Notes: generated by a model from the sequence alone, not told the origin. A stretch of DNA of 6,878 nt from JAGWRA01 sp035534615 (GCA_035534615.1 DATLRO010000133.1:1-6878), one strand, 5' to 3'. Positions 1 to 6,643 are shown, numbered from the stretch's first letter. Program-made: numbers and translations.

Positions 1-2580
1 AACCCGACGGTCGTGGCGATGATGGTCGGCAAGTTGAAGGGCGGGGCGATGCCGCCGAAGAACATGCCGCGGCCGAACGCCGGGACGCTCTACATGCTGA
101 TCGGCGCCCTGTCGTCCGAAGCGGCGGCGGCGCCGGCCGGGCAGGCGGGGGCGCCGGCGGCTGCGCCGGCCTCGGTGCCGGCCCTGGCGAAAGGCATGAA
201 ACCGCAGGTGGTCGACTTCGCGCACAAGGGCGACTACATGTCGGTGCAGGAACAGAACACGATGGTGCACACGATCTGCACCCAGTGCCACATCGACCAG
301 CTGAAGCCGGGCGGTCTGTCCTTCCAGCACTTCAACATGGCGCAGGCGTCCACGGTGAACGCCCGGACGGCCGAGATGATGCTCGCGAAGCTGCGGGCGG
401 GGATGATGCCGCCGCAGACGGCGCCGAAGCGGCCGGATCCGGCCTCGATCCACGCCTTCGTGGTGTCGCTCGAGAACCGCATCGACCGGCAGGCGGCGCT
501 CCATCCGGATCCGGGCTTCCGGGTGTTCCAGCGGCTGAACCAGCCCGAATATGCCGACTCGATCCGGACGATGCTGGGGCTCAACATCGACGTCAGCCAG
601 TGGCTGCCGCCGGACACGATGAGCCACAACTTCGACGACATCGCCAACGTGCAGACCTTCTCGCCGACGCTCCTGCAGGCCTACCTGGACGCGGCCGATG
701 AAATCAGCCGGCTGGCGGTCGGCGATCCGGGCGCGGTCGGTTCGTCGACCAGCTACGCGGCCGATCCGACGGCGTCGCAGATGCACCACGTGGCCGGCGC
801 GCCCTACGGGACGCGCGGCGGGCTGTCGGTGGTGAACATCTTCCCGGCCGACGGCACGTATCGCTTCAAGGTGCTCCTCTTCGGCGTCTCGACCGGCCAG
901 TTGTACGGCTCGACGGTGAAAGGCGAGACGATCGATCTTTCGATTGACGGCCGCCGGGTGGCGTTGCTGCCGATCAATCCGCGGATGACCGAGGCCGATC
1001 CGCAGGGCCTGACGATCACGACGCCGCCCATCGAGGTCACGGCGGGGCCGCACCGGGTGTCGGCGGCGTTTCCGAAGCGGTCCGACGGCGCCATCGACGA
1101 CCTGCTCGAGCCGGAGCGGCACACGCTGGCCGACCTGGACATCGGCAGCGCGCAGGGGGTGACGACGCTCCCGCACCTGCGGACGCTGACCATCATCGGA
1201 CCGTACCGCGTGACCGGCGTGTCGACCGACATCAGCCGGCAGAAGATCTTCATCTGCCGGCCGATCGCGGCGGCCGACGAGACGCCCTGTGCGACGAAGA
1301 TCGTGACCCACCTGGCCGACCAGGCCTACCGGCGGCCGATCACCCGGAGCGAGCTGGCCGCGCTGATGCACTTCTATCGGCTGGGGCGGACGCAGGGCGG
1401 ATTCGAGGCGGGGATCCGCACGGCGCTGCAGGTGGTTCTGGACAGCCCGCAGTTCCTGTTCCGGATCGAGCGGGAGCCGGTGTCGGTCCGGCCGGGCCAG
1501 GACTACCGGATCAGCGACCTGGCGCTGGCGTCGCGCCTGTCGTACTTCCTGTGGGCGACGCCGCCCGATGCGACGCTCGTCCGGCTGGCGACCGAGGGAC
1601 GGCTGCACGAGCCGGTGGTGCTGGACGCGCAGGTGCGGCGGATGCTGAAGGACCCGCGCTCGTTCGCCCTCGCGACGCGGTTCGCCTACCAGTGGCTGCG
1701 GCTGCAGGATGTCGACAAGGTCCATCCCGACGATCTCCTGTATCCGCAGTACGACGCGACGATCGGCAACGCGATGAAGCGGGAGACGGAGCTGTTCTTC
1801 GACAGCATCGTCAAGGGGGACCGGAACGTCCTCGACCTGCTGACGGCCAACTATACGTATGTGAACCAGCGGCTGGCGGCGTTCTACGGCATCAAGAACG
1901 TCGCGGGCTCCGAGTTCCGGCGGGTGTCGCTCGTCGGGACGCACCGCCGCGGGCTGCTCGGCGAGGGGAGCATCCAGGTGGAGACGTCGGTCGCGAACCG
2001 GACGGATCCCGTGCTGCGGGGCAAGTGGGTGCTGGAAGTGCTCCTGGGCCAGCCGCCGCCCCCGCCGCCGCCGAACGTGCCGCCGCTGTCGGCGACCGGC
2101 GCGGTCAGCGCCAACGGCCAGCCGCTGTCGGTGCGGCAGCGGATGGAAGAACACCGGGCGAACCCGTTCTGCGCGTCGTGCCACTCGGTCATCGATCCGA
2201 TCGGGCTGGCGCTGGAGAACTTCGATCCGACCGGGCACTGGCGGATCAAGGACAACGGCGTGCCGGTGGATGCGTCGACGACGCTCTACGACGGCACGAA
2301 GATGAACGGCCTGCCCGGGCTCGAGCAGGCGATCCTCGCCCACCGGGACACGTTCCTGCGGGTGTTCACGAGAAATCTGATGGCGTATGCCCTCGGCCGG
2401 CGGATGCGCTACTACGACATGCCGGCCGTGCGGGCGACGATTCACCGGGCCGCACTCAACGGGTACCGCTTCTCCTCGTTCGTCCTTGGGGTCGTCAACA
2501 GCGACGCCTTCCGGATGAGCCAGGCGGGGACGCTGAGTGCCAGCACCAGCCGAGCCGGGCACGCGAAGAAGGGGTTCTAG
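1..2580 (+). CDS. Exported cytochrome c / PSD multidomain protein (DUF1587-DUF1595-DUF1592-DUF1588-DUF1585), 5'-truncated
   Basis: The reading frame is open from base 1, so the true start and any signal peptide lie to the left; 859 residues are visible (numbered from base 1). Residues 1-39 look like the distal end of one planctomycete-type cytochrome c domain (MM-x-x-KL-x-x-G-x-MPP). A second, complete one follows at about 75-160 with a haem-binding CTQCH at 93-97. Next come PSD3/DUF1587 (about 173-241), a beta-rich segment (about 243-400) resembling the carbohydrate-binding-like insert of some relatives, PSD5/DUF1595 (about 430-490), PSD4/DUF1592 (about 502-631), PSCyt3/DUF1588 (about 648-748) with seven prolines at 685-691 and a second haem motif CASCH at 724-728, and PSD2/DUF1585 (about 760-840). 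Cys419 and Cys430 flank the PSD5 entry and could pair. This domain order is well known in Acidobacteriota and Planctomycetota, but the biochemical role is not established; haem attachment implies an extracytoplasmic site. It is the first visible gene of the operon. Family identity is secure, function is not. Confidence 0.93.
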   Translation, partial: NPTVVAMMVGKLKGGAMPPKNMPRPNAGTLYMLIGALSSEAAAAPAGQAGAPAAAPASVPALAKGMKPQVVDFAHKGDYMSVQEQNTMVHTICTQCHIDQLKPGGLSFQHFNMAQASTVNARTAEMMLAKLRAGMMPPQTAPKRPDPASIHAFVVSLENRIDRQAALHPDPGFRVFQRLNQPEYADSIRTMLGLNIDVSQWLPPDTMSHNFDDIANVQTFSPTLLQAYLDAADEISRLAVGDPGAVGSSTSYAADPTASQMHHVAGAPYGTRGGLSVVNIFPADGTYRFKVLLFGVSTGQLYGSTVKGETIDLSIDGRRVALLPINPRMTEADPQGLTITTPPIEVTAGPHRVSAAFPKRSDGAIDDLLEPERHTLADLDIGSAQGVTTLPHLRTLTIIGPYRVTGVSTDISRQKIFICRPIAAADETPCATKIVTHLADQAYRRPITRSELAALMHFYRLGRTQGGFEAGIRTALQVVLDSPQFLFRIEREPVSVRPGQDYRISDLALASRLSYFLWATPPDATLVRLATEGRLHEPVVLDAQVRRMLKDPRSFALATRFAYQWLRLQDVDKVHPDDLLYPQYDATIGNAMKRETELFFDSIVKGDRNVLDLLTANYTYVNQRLAAFYGIKNVAGSEFRRVSLVGTHRRGLLGEGSIQVETSVANRTDPVLRGKWVLEVLLGQPPPPPPPNVPPLSATGAVSANGQPLSVRQRMEEHRANPFCASCHSVIDPIGLALENFDPTGHWRIKDNGVPVDASTTLYDGTKMNGLPGLEQAILAHRDTFLRVFTRNLMAYALGRRMRYYDMPAVRATIHRAALNGYRFSSFVLGVVNSDAFRMSQAGTLSASTSRAGHAKKGF

Positions 2581-2586
2581 GGAGGA
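2580..2586 (+). promoter_or_regulatory. Ribosome binding site fixing the start of the DUF1552 gene
   Basis: GGGAGGA overlaps the last base of the upstream TAG stop and lies five bases before ATG 2591. It supports that ATG over the in-frame ATG at 2537, which lies inside the upstream gene, lacks such a site and would put 18 Arg-rich residues ahead of the Tat signal. Confidence 0.8.
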
Positions 2587-2590
2587 CGCG

Positions 2591-4018
2591 ATGTTCATTA
2601 CGCAGAAGCACATGTCCCGGCGCACCGTCCTGAAGGGGATGGGCGTGGCGATGGCCTTGCCGTTCCTGGACGCGATGGTGCCGGCCGGCCAGGCCTGGGC
2701 CAAGACGACGACGGCGAAGCAGGTGGACCGGACGCGGCTGGTGGCCATGGAAATGGTGCACGGGTCGGCCGGCAGCGCCCAGCTGGGCGTCAAGCAGCAC
2801 ATGTGGTCGCCGGCGGCCACGGGCCACAACTTCGACCTGTCGCCGACGAGCCTGAAGTCGCTCGAGCCCTACCGGGAGTACCTGACGATCGTCAGCAACA
2901 CCCGGAACCATGCGGCCGAGGCGTGGGCGGCGCCGGAAGTCGGGGGCGACCACTTCCGGTCGAGCGCGACGTATCTCACGCAGGCGCACCCCCATCAGAC
3001 GGAAGGGTCGGACATCCATGCGGGGATGTCGATCGATCAGATCTACGCGAAGGAGTACGGGCAGGACAGCGCGATCCCGTCGATGCAGCTCTGCATCGAG
3101 CCGGTCGACCAGGGCGGCGGCTGCGCGTACGGGTATGCGTGCGTCTACATGGACACGATTGCCTGGGCGTCGCCGACCGAGCCGCTGCCGATGATCCGGG
3201 ACCCGCGGGCGGTGTTCAACCAGCTGTTCGGGCTGGGCGGGACGCCGCAGGACCGGGCCGAGCGGCGCCAGCTGAACGCGAGCATCCTGGACTGGATCGG
3301 CGGCCAGGTGACCGAGCTGAAGCGGCAGCTCGGGCCGCAGGATCGCGTCCGGCTGACCGACTACCTGGAGAACGTGCGGGAGATCGAGCGGCGGATCCAG
3401 AACGTGGAGGCGCACAACAGCAGCGGCGAGCCGCGGGACCTGCCGGAGGCGCCGATCGGGGTGCCCGACACGTTCCATGACCACGTGCACCTGATGATGG
3501 ACCTGATCGCGGCGGCGTTCCAGGCGGACCTGACGCGGGTCTTCGCCTTCAAGCTGTCGCGCGACGTCTCCGGACGCGTCTACCCTGGCGCCGGCGGCAA
3601 GGCGGCGACGGCGTCGTTCCATCCGACGTCGCACCACCAGGAGAAGGAAGACCGGCTGCGGGTGTTCCAGGGGATCAACACGTATCACGTGAGCATGGTG
3701 CCGTATCTGGCGGCGAAGCTGAAGGGCATCCAGGAAGGGGACCGCAACCTGCTGGAGAAGAGCCTGCTGATCTACGGCTCGCCGATGGGCGACTCGAACC
3801 TGCACAACCACAACCGGCTGCCGGTCTTCCTGATGGGCCACGCCAACGGCCGGCTGAAGGGGAACCTGCACATCAAGACGGCCGACAACACGCCGCTGGC
3901 GAACGCCTGGCTGTCGGTGCTGCAGACGCTCGGCGTCGAGAAGCAGAAGTTCACCAACAGCACGGCGCCGCTCGACCTGAACCAGGTGCAGGCGGGAACG
4001 ATGACGACCACGGCTTAG
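2591..4018 (+). CDS. Tat-exported DUF1552 (HXXSHH) family protein
   Basis: 475 residues. The N-terminus has a twin-arginine signal: SRRTVLKG at residues 9-16, a short hydrophobic stretch (VAMALPFLDAMV) and a likely cleavage after Ala-Trp-Ala at 35-37, so the protein is probably exported folded. The family signature is the HPTSHH motif at 344-349, matching the HxxSHH that gives Pfam DUF1552 its other name. Other visible traits are a metal-ligand-rich C-terminal third (for example the SNLHNHNR stretch near 400) and a charged helical region around 250-275. Length and beginning are typical of the family, which commonly sits beside PSD/PSCyt cytochrome genes. Its activity is unknown; a relation to the DUF1501/alkaline-phosphatase-like group is possible and untested here. 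It starts 10 bases after the cytochrome gene and ends 20 bases before the ankyrin gene, so co-transcription is likely. Family call is secure; catalytic role is open. Confidence 0.93.
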   Translation: MFITQKHMSRRTVLKGMGVAMALPFLDAMVPAGQAWAKTTTAKQVDRTRLVAMEMVHGSAGSAQLGVKQHMWSPAATGHNFDLSPTSLKSLEPYREYLTIVSNTRNHAAEAWAAPEVGGDHFRSSATYLTQAHPHQTEGSDIHAGMSIDQIYAKEYGQDSAIPSMQLCIEPVDQGGGCAYGYACVYMDTIAWASPTEPLPMIRDPRAVFNQLFGLGGTPQDRAERRQLNASILDWIGGQVTELKRQLGPQDRVRLTDYLENVREIERRIQNVEAHNSSGEPRDLPEAPIGVPDTFHDHVHLMMDLIAAAFQADLTRVFAFKLSRDVSGRVYPGAGGKAATASFHPTSHHQEKEDRLRVFQGINTYHVSMVPYLAAKLKGIQEGDRNLLEKSLLIYGSPMGDSNLHNHNRLPVFLMGHANGRLKGNLHIKTADNTPLANAWLSVLQTLGVEKQKFTNSTAPLDLNQVQAGTMTTTA

Positions 4019-4025
4019 CCCGGGC

Positions 4026-4030
4026 GGAGG
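4026..4030 (+). promoter_or_regulatory. Ribosome binding site of the ankyrin gene
   Basis: GGAGG followed by eight bases before ATG 4039. It sits in the 20-base gap after the DUF1552 stop and supports both the chosen start and translation from a shared message. Confidence 0.75.
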
Positions 4031-4038
4031 GAGCGAGC

Positions 4039-5799
4039 ATGCTTCGGAGACTCACGAGCGGTGCGTGCCTGGGCCTCGCCGGGGTGCTGTGCGCCACGGC
4101 GCTGGTCGTGGCGGCGCCGGGCAGTTCCCCGGTGGCCGACGCCGCGATGCGCGGAGACACGGCGGCGGTGGCCGGCCTGCTGAAGCAGGGGGCCGACGTC
4201 AACGCGCCGCAGAACGACGGGATGACGGCGCTGCACTGGGCGGCGCTGAACGGCGACACCGCGATGGCCCGGATGCTGCTGTACGCGGGGGCCGACGTCG
4301 ACGCGGCGACCCGGATCGGCGCCTACACCCCGCTCGACATCGCGTCGAAGGACGGCCATGCGGGCGTGGTGGCGGCGCTGCTCAAGGCCGGCGCCAGTCC
4401 GAACCTGACCAACGCGCACGGCTCGACGCCGCTCATGCTGGCGGCGACGTCGGGCAACGCCGAGACGGTCACCGACCTGTTGAACGCCGGCGCGAACGTG
4501 AACGCGCGGGAGAGCGTGCACGACGAGACGGCGCTGATGCTCGCGGCGGCGTACGACCGTGCCGACGCGATGAACGTCCTGCTGGCGCACGGCGCCGACT
4601 GGAAGTCGACGAGCAAGGTGCTCGACTGGACGAAGCTGAAGCCGAACGATCCCCGGCTGCCGTCCTTTGGCGGCTTCGGCAAGAAGGCGGGGGCCAAGGG
4701 GCCCGGTGCCGTGGCGGCCAGGGGGCCGGCAACCCGCGGCGGCCCCGTCGCCGCGGCCGGCCGGGGCGGGGCGAAGGGCAAGCGGCCCGCCGGCAACCCG
4801 TTCCTGAGATATCCGCGGCTCGTCGGCACGCAGGGCGGCCTGACGGCCCTGCTGTTCGCCGCCCGCCAGGGGTACACCGACGCGACGCAGGTGCTGCTCG
4901 CCCACGGCGCCGACGTCAACGAAGTCGACCCGGGCGACCACACGAGCCCGCTGATCATGGCCATCATCAACGGCCACTACGATCTCGCCGAGAAGCTCCT
5001 GGCGGCCGGTGCGAATCCGAACCAGGCCGAGGTCAACGGCGTGACGCCGCTCTACGCGGTGCTGAACTGCGAGTGGGCGCCGAAGGCCGACTACCCGCAG
5101 CCGACCTCCTACGAGCAGCAGAAGACGAGCTACCTGACGCTGATGAAGGACCTGCTCGCGCGCGGCGCCAATCCGAACGCCCGCCTGAAGGAGAAGGTCT
5201 GGTACTCCGGGTACAACTTCGATCAGTCGGGGCTGGACGAGACGGGCGCCACGCCGTTCTGGCGGGCCGCCTGGGCGGACGACGTGCAGGCGATGAAGCT
5301 GCTCGTGGCCCATGGCGCGGAGCCGCATATCGCCACCAAGAAGACGAAGGCACGGATCAGCTTCTTTGCCCCGAAGAGCAAGAAGGACTACTCAGGGCTC
5401 CCGCCGGTGCCGGTGGGCGCCCCGGACATCACGCCGCTGCTCGCGGCGTCCGGCGAGGCGTACGGCACGAGCTTCACGGCCAACCAGCACCGGTACGCGC
5501 CGACCGGCATGCTCAAGGCGGTGAAGTACCTCGTCGAGGATCTGCACGCCAACGTGAACGCGCGCGATGCCGACGGCAACACGCCGCTGCACAACGCGGC
5601 CTCGGTCGGGAACAACGCGATGATTCTGTATCTCGTGTCGAAAGGGGCGGACATCCACGCCATCAACCGCAAGGGGCAGACGGTCGCCGACATGGCGAAC
5701 GGCCCGTTCCAGCGGGTCAACCCGTTCCCGAAGACGATCGCCCTGGTCGAGAAGCTGGGCGGCAAGCTGATGCACAAGTGCGTGTCGTGCGGCGGCTGA
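4039..5799 (+). CDS. Exported ankyrin-repeat protein with C-terminal CxxC tail
   Basis: 586 residues. The N-terminus is a probable Sec signal peptide: MLRR, then a hydrophobic run to about residue 26. Cleavage near Ala25-Ala26 is uncertain because Pro follows. Ankyrin repeats with TALHWAA / LL..GADVN-type signatures begin at about 30, 59, 92, 126 and 159. A flexible linker rich in Gly, Ala, Arg and Pro spans about 210-255. Repeats resume at about 264, 298, 332 (with a roughly 30-residue insertion), 401, 462 (long insertion), 511 and 544. An SGLPPVPVG segment near 450 is shared with the decayed paralogue downstream. The chain ends HKCVSCGG, with Cys581 and Cys584 forming CxxC without the following His of a haem c site. 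Ankyrin repeats bind other proteins; a partner among the two upstream gene products is plausible but inferred. It is the last gene of the operon, followed by a strong hairpin. Fold and export are well supported; function is unknown. Confidence 0.93.
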   Translation: MLRRLTSGACLGLAGVLCATALVVAAPGSSPVADAAMRGDTAAVAGLLKQGADVNAPQNDGMTALHWAALNGDTAMARMLLYAGADVDAATRIGAYTPLDIASKDGHAGVVAALLKAGASPNLTNAHGSTPLMLAATSGNAETVTDLLNAGANVNARESVHDETALMLAAAYDRADAMNVLLAHGADWKSTSKVLDWTKLKPNDPRLPSFGGFGKKAGAKGPGAVAARGPATRGGPVAAAGRGGAKGKRPAGNPFLRYPRLVGTQGGLTALLFAARQGYTDATQVLLAHGADVNEVDPGDHTSPLIMAIINGHYDLAEKLLAAGANPNQAEVNGVTPLYAVLNCEWAPKADYPQPTSYEQQKTSYLTLMKDLLARGANPNARLKEKVWYSGYNFDQSGLDETGATPFWRAAWADDVQAMKLLVAHGAEPHIATKKTKARISFFAPKSKKDYSGLPPVPVGAPDITPLLAASGEAYGTSFTANQHRYAPTGMLKAVKYLVEDLHANVNARDADGNTPLHNAASVGNNAMILYLVSKGADIHAINRKGQTVADMANGPFQRVNPFPKTIALVEKLGGKLMHKCVSCGG

Positions 5800-5829
5800 A
5801 CGGCATCTGATTCGCGCGTCTCTCCCAGG

Positions 5830-5856
5830 GGCGCCGCCGGAATCTCCGGCGGCGCC
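5830..5856 (+). terminator. Strong hairpin after the operon, probable terminator
   Basis: GGCGCCGCCGGA and its exact reverse complement TCCGGCGGCGCC form a 12-bp GC-only-but-one stem around a three-base ATC loop, 31 bases after the ankyrin stop codon. What follows is pyrimidine-rich (CTCCGG, TCTCTCCCC) but has no clear T tract, so this may be a non-canonical intrinsic terminator or a 3'-end stabilising hairpin. Confidence 0.6.
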
Positions 5857-6021
5857 GCCTCCGGTCGTCTCTCCCCACCCAGCACCGCGTGATATCCAGG
5901 GCCCGGCCCGGACGTCGCCGCCAGCCTCGACTCGAGGCGGGCGCGTGAGCATCGTTGTGCACGGGCGGCGGTCTCCCCCCGAGGGCGGCGACGCTGGTCC
6001 TCGCCGCCGGGCCTTTCTCAG

Positions 6022-6109
6022 GCGCAGCCTGCCGGCAGGCTGCTCGTCCATTCCGCAAAGGATCTCCGTCCGCACGAAGTGACTCCGGCTGCGCAGGCTG
6101 TCGGCAGAC
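6022..6109. repeat. Pair of imperfect 19-base direct repeats, the first containing a 20-bp palindrome
   Basis: GCGCAGCCTGCCGGCAGGC at 6022-6040 and GCGCAGGCTGTCGGCAGAC at 6091-6109 match at 16 of 19 positions, 69 bases apart. The first copy lies within a perfect 20-bp palindrome at 6024-6043 (GCAGCCTGCC joined to GGCAGGCTGC). The second copy has lost the exact symmetry. Such structure is typical of REP-like intergenic repeats or of protein binding sites; which of the two cannot be told from a single window. Confidence 0.55.
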
Positions 6110-6113
6110 CTGG

Positions 6114-6135
6114 AATAAGAGACAAATAAGGACAA
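6114..6135 (+). repeat. Short AT-rich tandem repeat
   Basis: AATAAGAGACA (6114-6124) is followed directly by AATAAGGACAA (6125-6135), two copies of an AATAAG(A)GACA unit differing by one base in length. It starts five bases after the second 19-base repeat and marks the left edge of the AT-richer stretch. Confidence 0.45.
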
Positions 6136-6249
6136 TTAGTGGCGATAAAGTGCAAGCATAAGGCAGAGCTTGCTGTCGGTTTCCTTATATACTGCCGAGC
6201 TAATAGCCATTGATGAGCTTGTCAGAGGGCAGTGGAATTGAGGACGTTC
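6136..6249 (+). promoter_or_regulatory. Possible former promoter region of the ankyrin remnant
   Basis: This AT-richer stretch ends in a ribosome binding site (GAGG at 6240-6243, six bases before ATG 6250). It contains a good -10-like TATACT at 6188-6193. The only -35-like hexamer nearby, TTGCTG at 6170-6175, is just 12 bases away, too close for a standard sigma-70 promoter. Location and composition suggest a promoter; the exact elements are not convincing. Confidence 0.3.
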
Positions 6250-6643
6250 ATGTTCAAGGTCCTGGGCATCGCAGCGCTGGGGCTGACTTCGACCAGTCGG
6301 GCCTGGACGAAGCGGGCGCGACGCCGTTCTGGCGCGCGGCCTACGCCGATGACGTCGCCGCCATGACGCTGCTCATCGCCCGCGGCGCCGACCCGGCGCT
6401 CGCGACGATGAAGCCCAAGGGGCGCCCGCCTACTGGGACCGGTGACCTCGATCCCAAGGGCCGCGATCTGTCGGGGCTGCCGCCGATCCCGGTCGGCGGG
6501 CCGGACGTGACGCCGCTGCTGGCGGCCTCGGGGAAGGATACGGGTGGAGCTTCAAACAGCGGACGAGCCCGTTCCCCGACACGATCGCGCTGCTCCAGAA
6601 GATGGGCGCCCCCCTGATGCACAAGTGCCTGTCCTGCGGCTAG
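6250..6643 (+). pseudogene. Decayed paralogue of the ankyrin-repeat gene (two internal deletions and a frameshift)
   Basis: ATG 6250 has a ribosome binding site and begins MFKVLGIAALGL, like a signal peptide, but this frame stops at 6364-6366 after 38 codons. From about 6285 another frame matches the intact ankyrin protein from its residue 394 on: FDQSGLDEAGATPFWRAAYA against FDQSGLDETGATPFWRAAWA, 29 of 36 identical over the first block, continuing through SGLPPIPVG and TPLLAASG. The frame then shifts at a G run (6530-6533). Adding one G gives AASGEGYGWSF, matching AASGEAYGTSF. Next, about 78 codons present in the intact gene are absent, and the tail PFPDTIALLQKMG, LMHKCLSCG and TAG 6643 matches PFPKTIALVEKLG and LMHKCVSCGG. 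Thus the signal-peptide start, a middle block and the tail survive, with roughly 380 codons lost at the first junction if the parent resembled the intact gene. No functional product is expected. Confidence 0.85.

Larger units (their letters stand above)
5800..6249. other. Non-coding intergenic region between the operon and the ankyrin remnant
   Basis: I find no credible gene on either strand; the open frames here are arginine-rich and low in complexity. Besides the hairpin at 5830-5856 it contains several inverted repeats: GCCTCGA-C-TCGAGGC at 5924-5938, GGCGGCGA with TCGCCGCC at 5984-6008 (nine-base loop), and the perfect palindrome at 6024-6043. From about 6111 composition drops sharply: I count 46 G or C in the 110 bases 6111-6220, against clearly GC-rich sequence on both sides. 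The right part is likely the former upstream region of the decayed ankyrin gene; the left part may be a repeat element. Confidence 0.6.

Noticed and set aside
13..15. GTG as start codon of the first gene
   Set aside because: The frame is open to base 1 and the residues before and after it align with a cytochrome c domain, so this is an internal valine codon of a truncated gene.
2537..2590. Upstream ATG start for the DUF1552 gene
   Set aside because: It lies inside the preceding gene without a ribosome binding site. ATG 2591 has a good one and places the twin-arginine motif at residues 9-16.
2495..3871. Long minus-strand open frame opposite the DUF1552 gene
   Set aside because: Arg/His/Val-rich, no recognisable domain, and fully opposite a well-identified gene; long antisense frames are expected in such GC-rich coding DNA.
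4066..4092. Lipoprotein signal (Cys10 or Cys18) in the ankyrin protein
   Set aside because: The residues before each Cys do not form a proper lipobox: Leu precedes Cys18, and Cys10 comes before the hydrophobic region.
4015..5328. Long minus-strand open frame and a full-length alternative plus frame over the ankyrin gene
   Set aside because: Composition is biased to Arg, Gly and Ala with no domain. The ankyrin frame has clear repeats, a signal peptide and a ribosome binding site.
5392..6135. Minus-strand open frame running from the ankyrin gene across the intergenic region
   Set aside because: Low-complexity Arg-rich translation crossing a strong hairpin and several inverted repeats; no family resemblance.
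6170..6193. Sigma-70 promoter TTGCTG ... TATACT
   Set aside because: The gap is 12 bases instead of about 17, so only the -10-like hexamer is noted with low confidence.
6210..6249. TTG start at 6210 for the ankyrin remnant
   Set aside because: The codons before about 6285 in that frame show no similarity to the family. The convincing translation start is ATG 6250 in another frame, and the gene is broken in any case.
5797..6249. tRNA, riboswitch or CRISPR array in the intergenic region
   Set aside because: No cloverleaf arms, no conserved aptamer core and no regularly spaced identical repeats; only two imperfect 19-base repeats are present.
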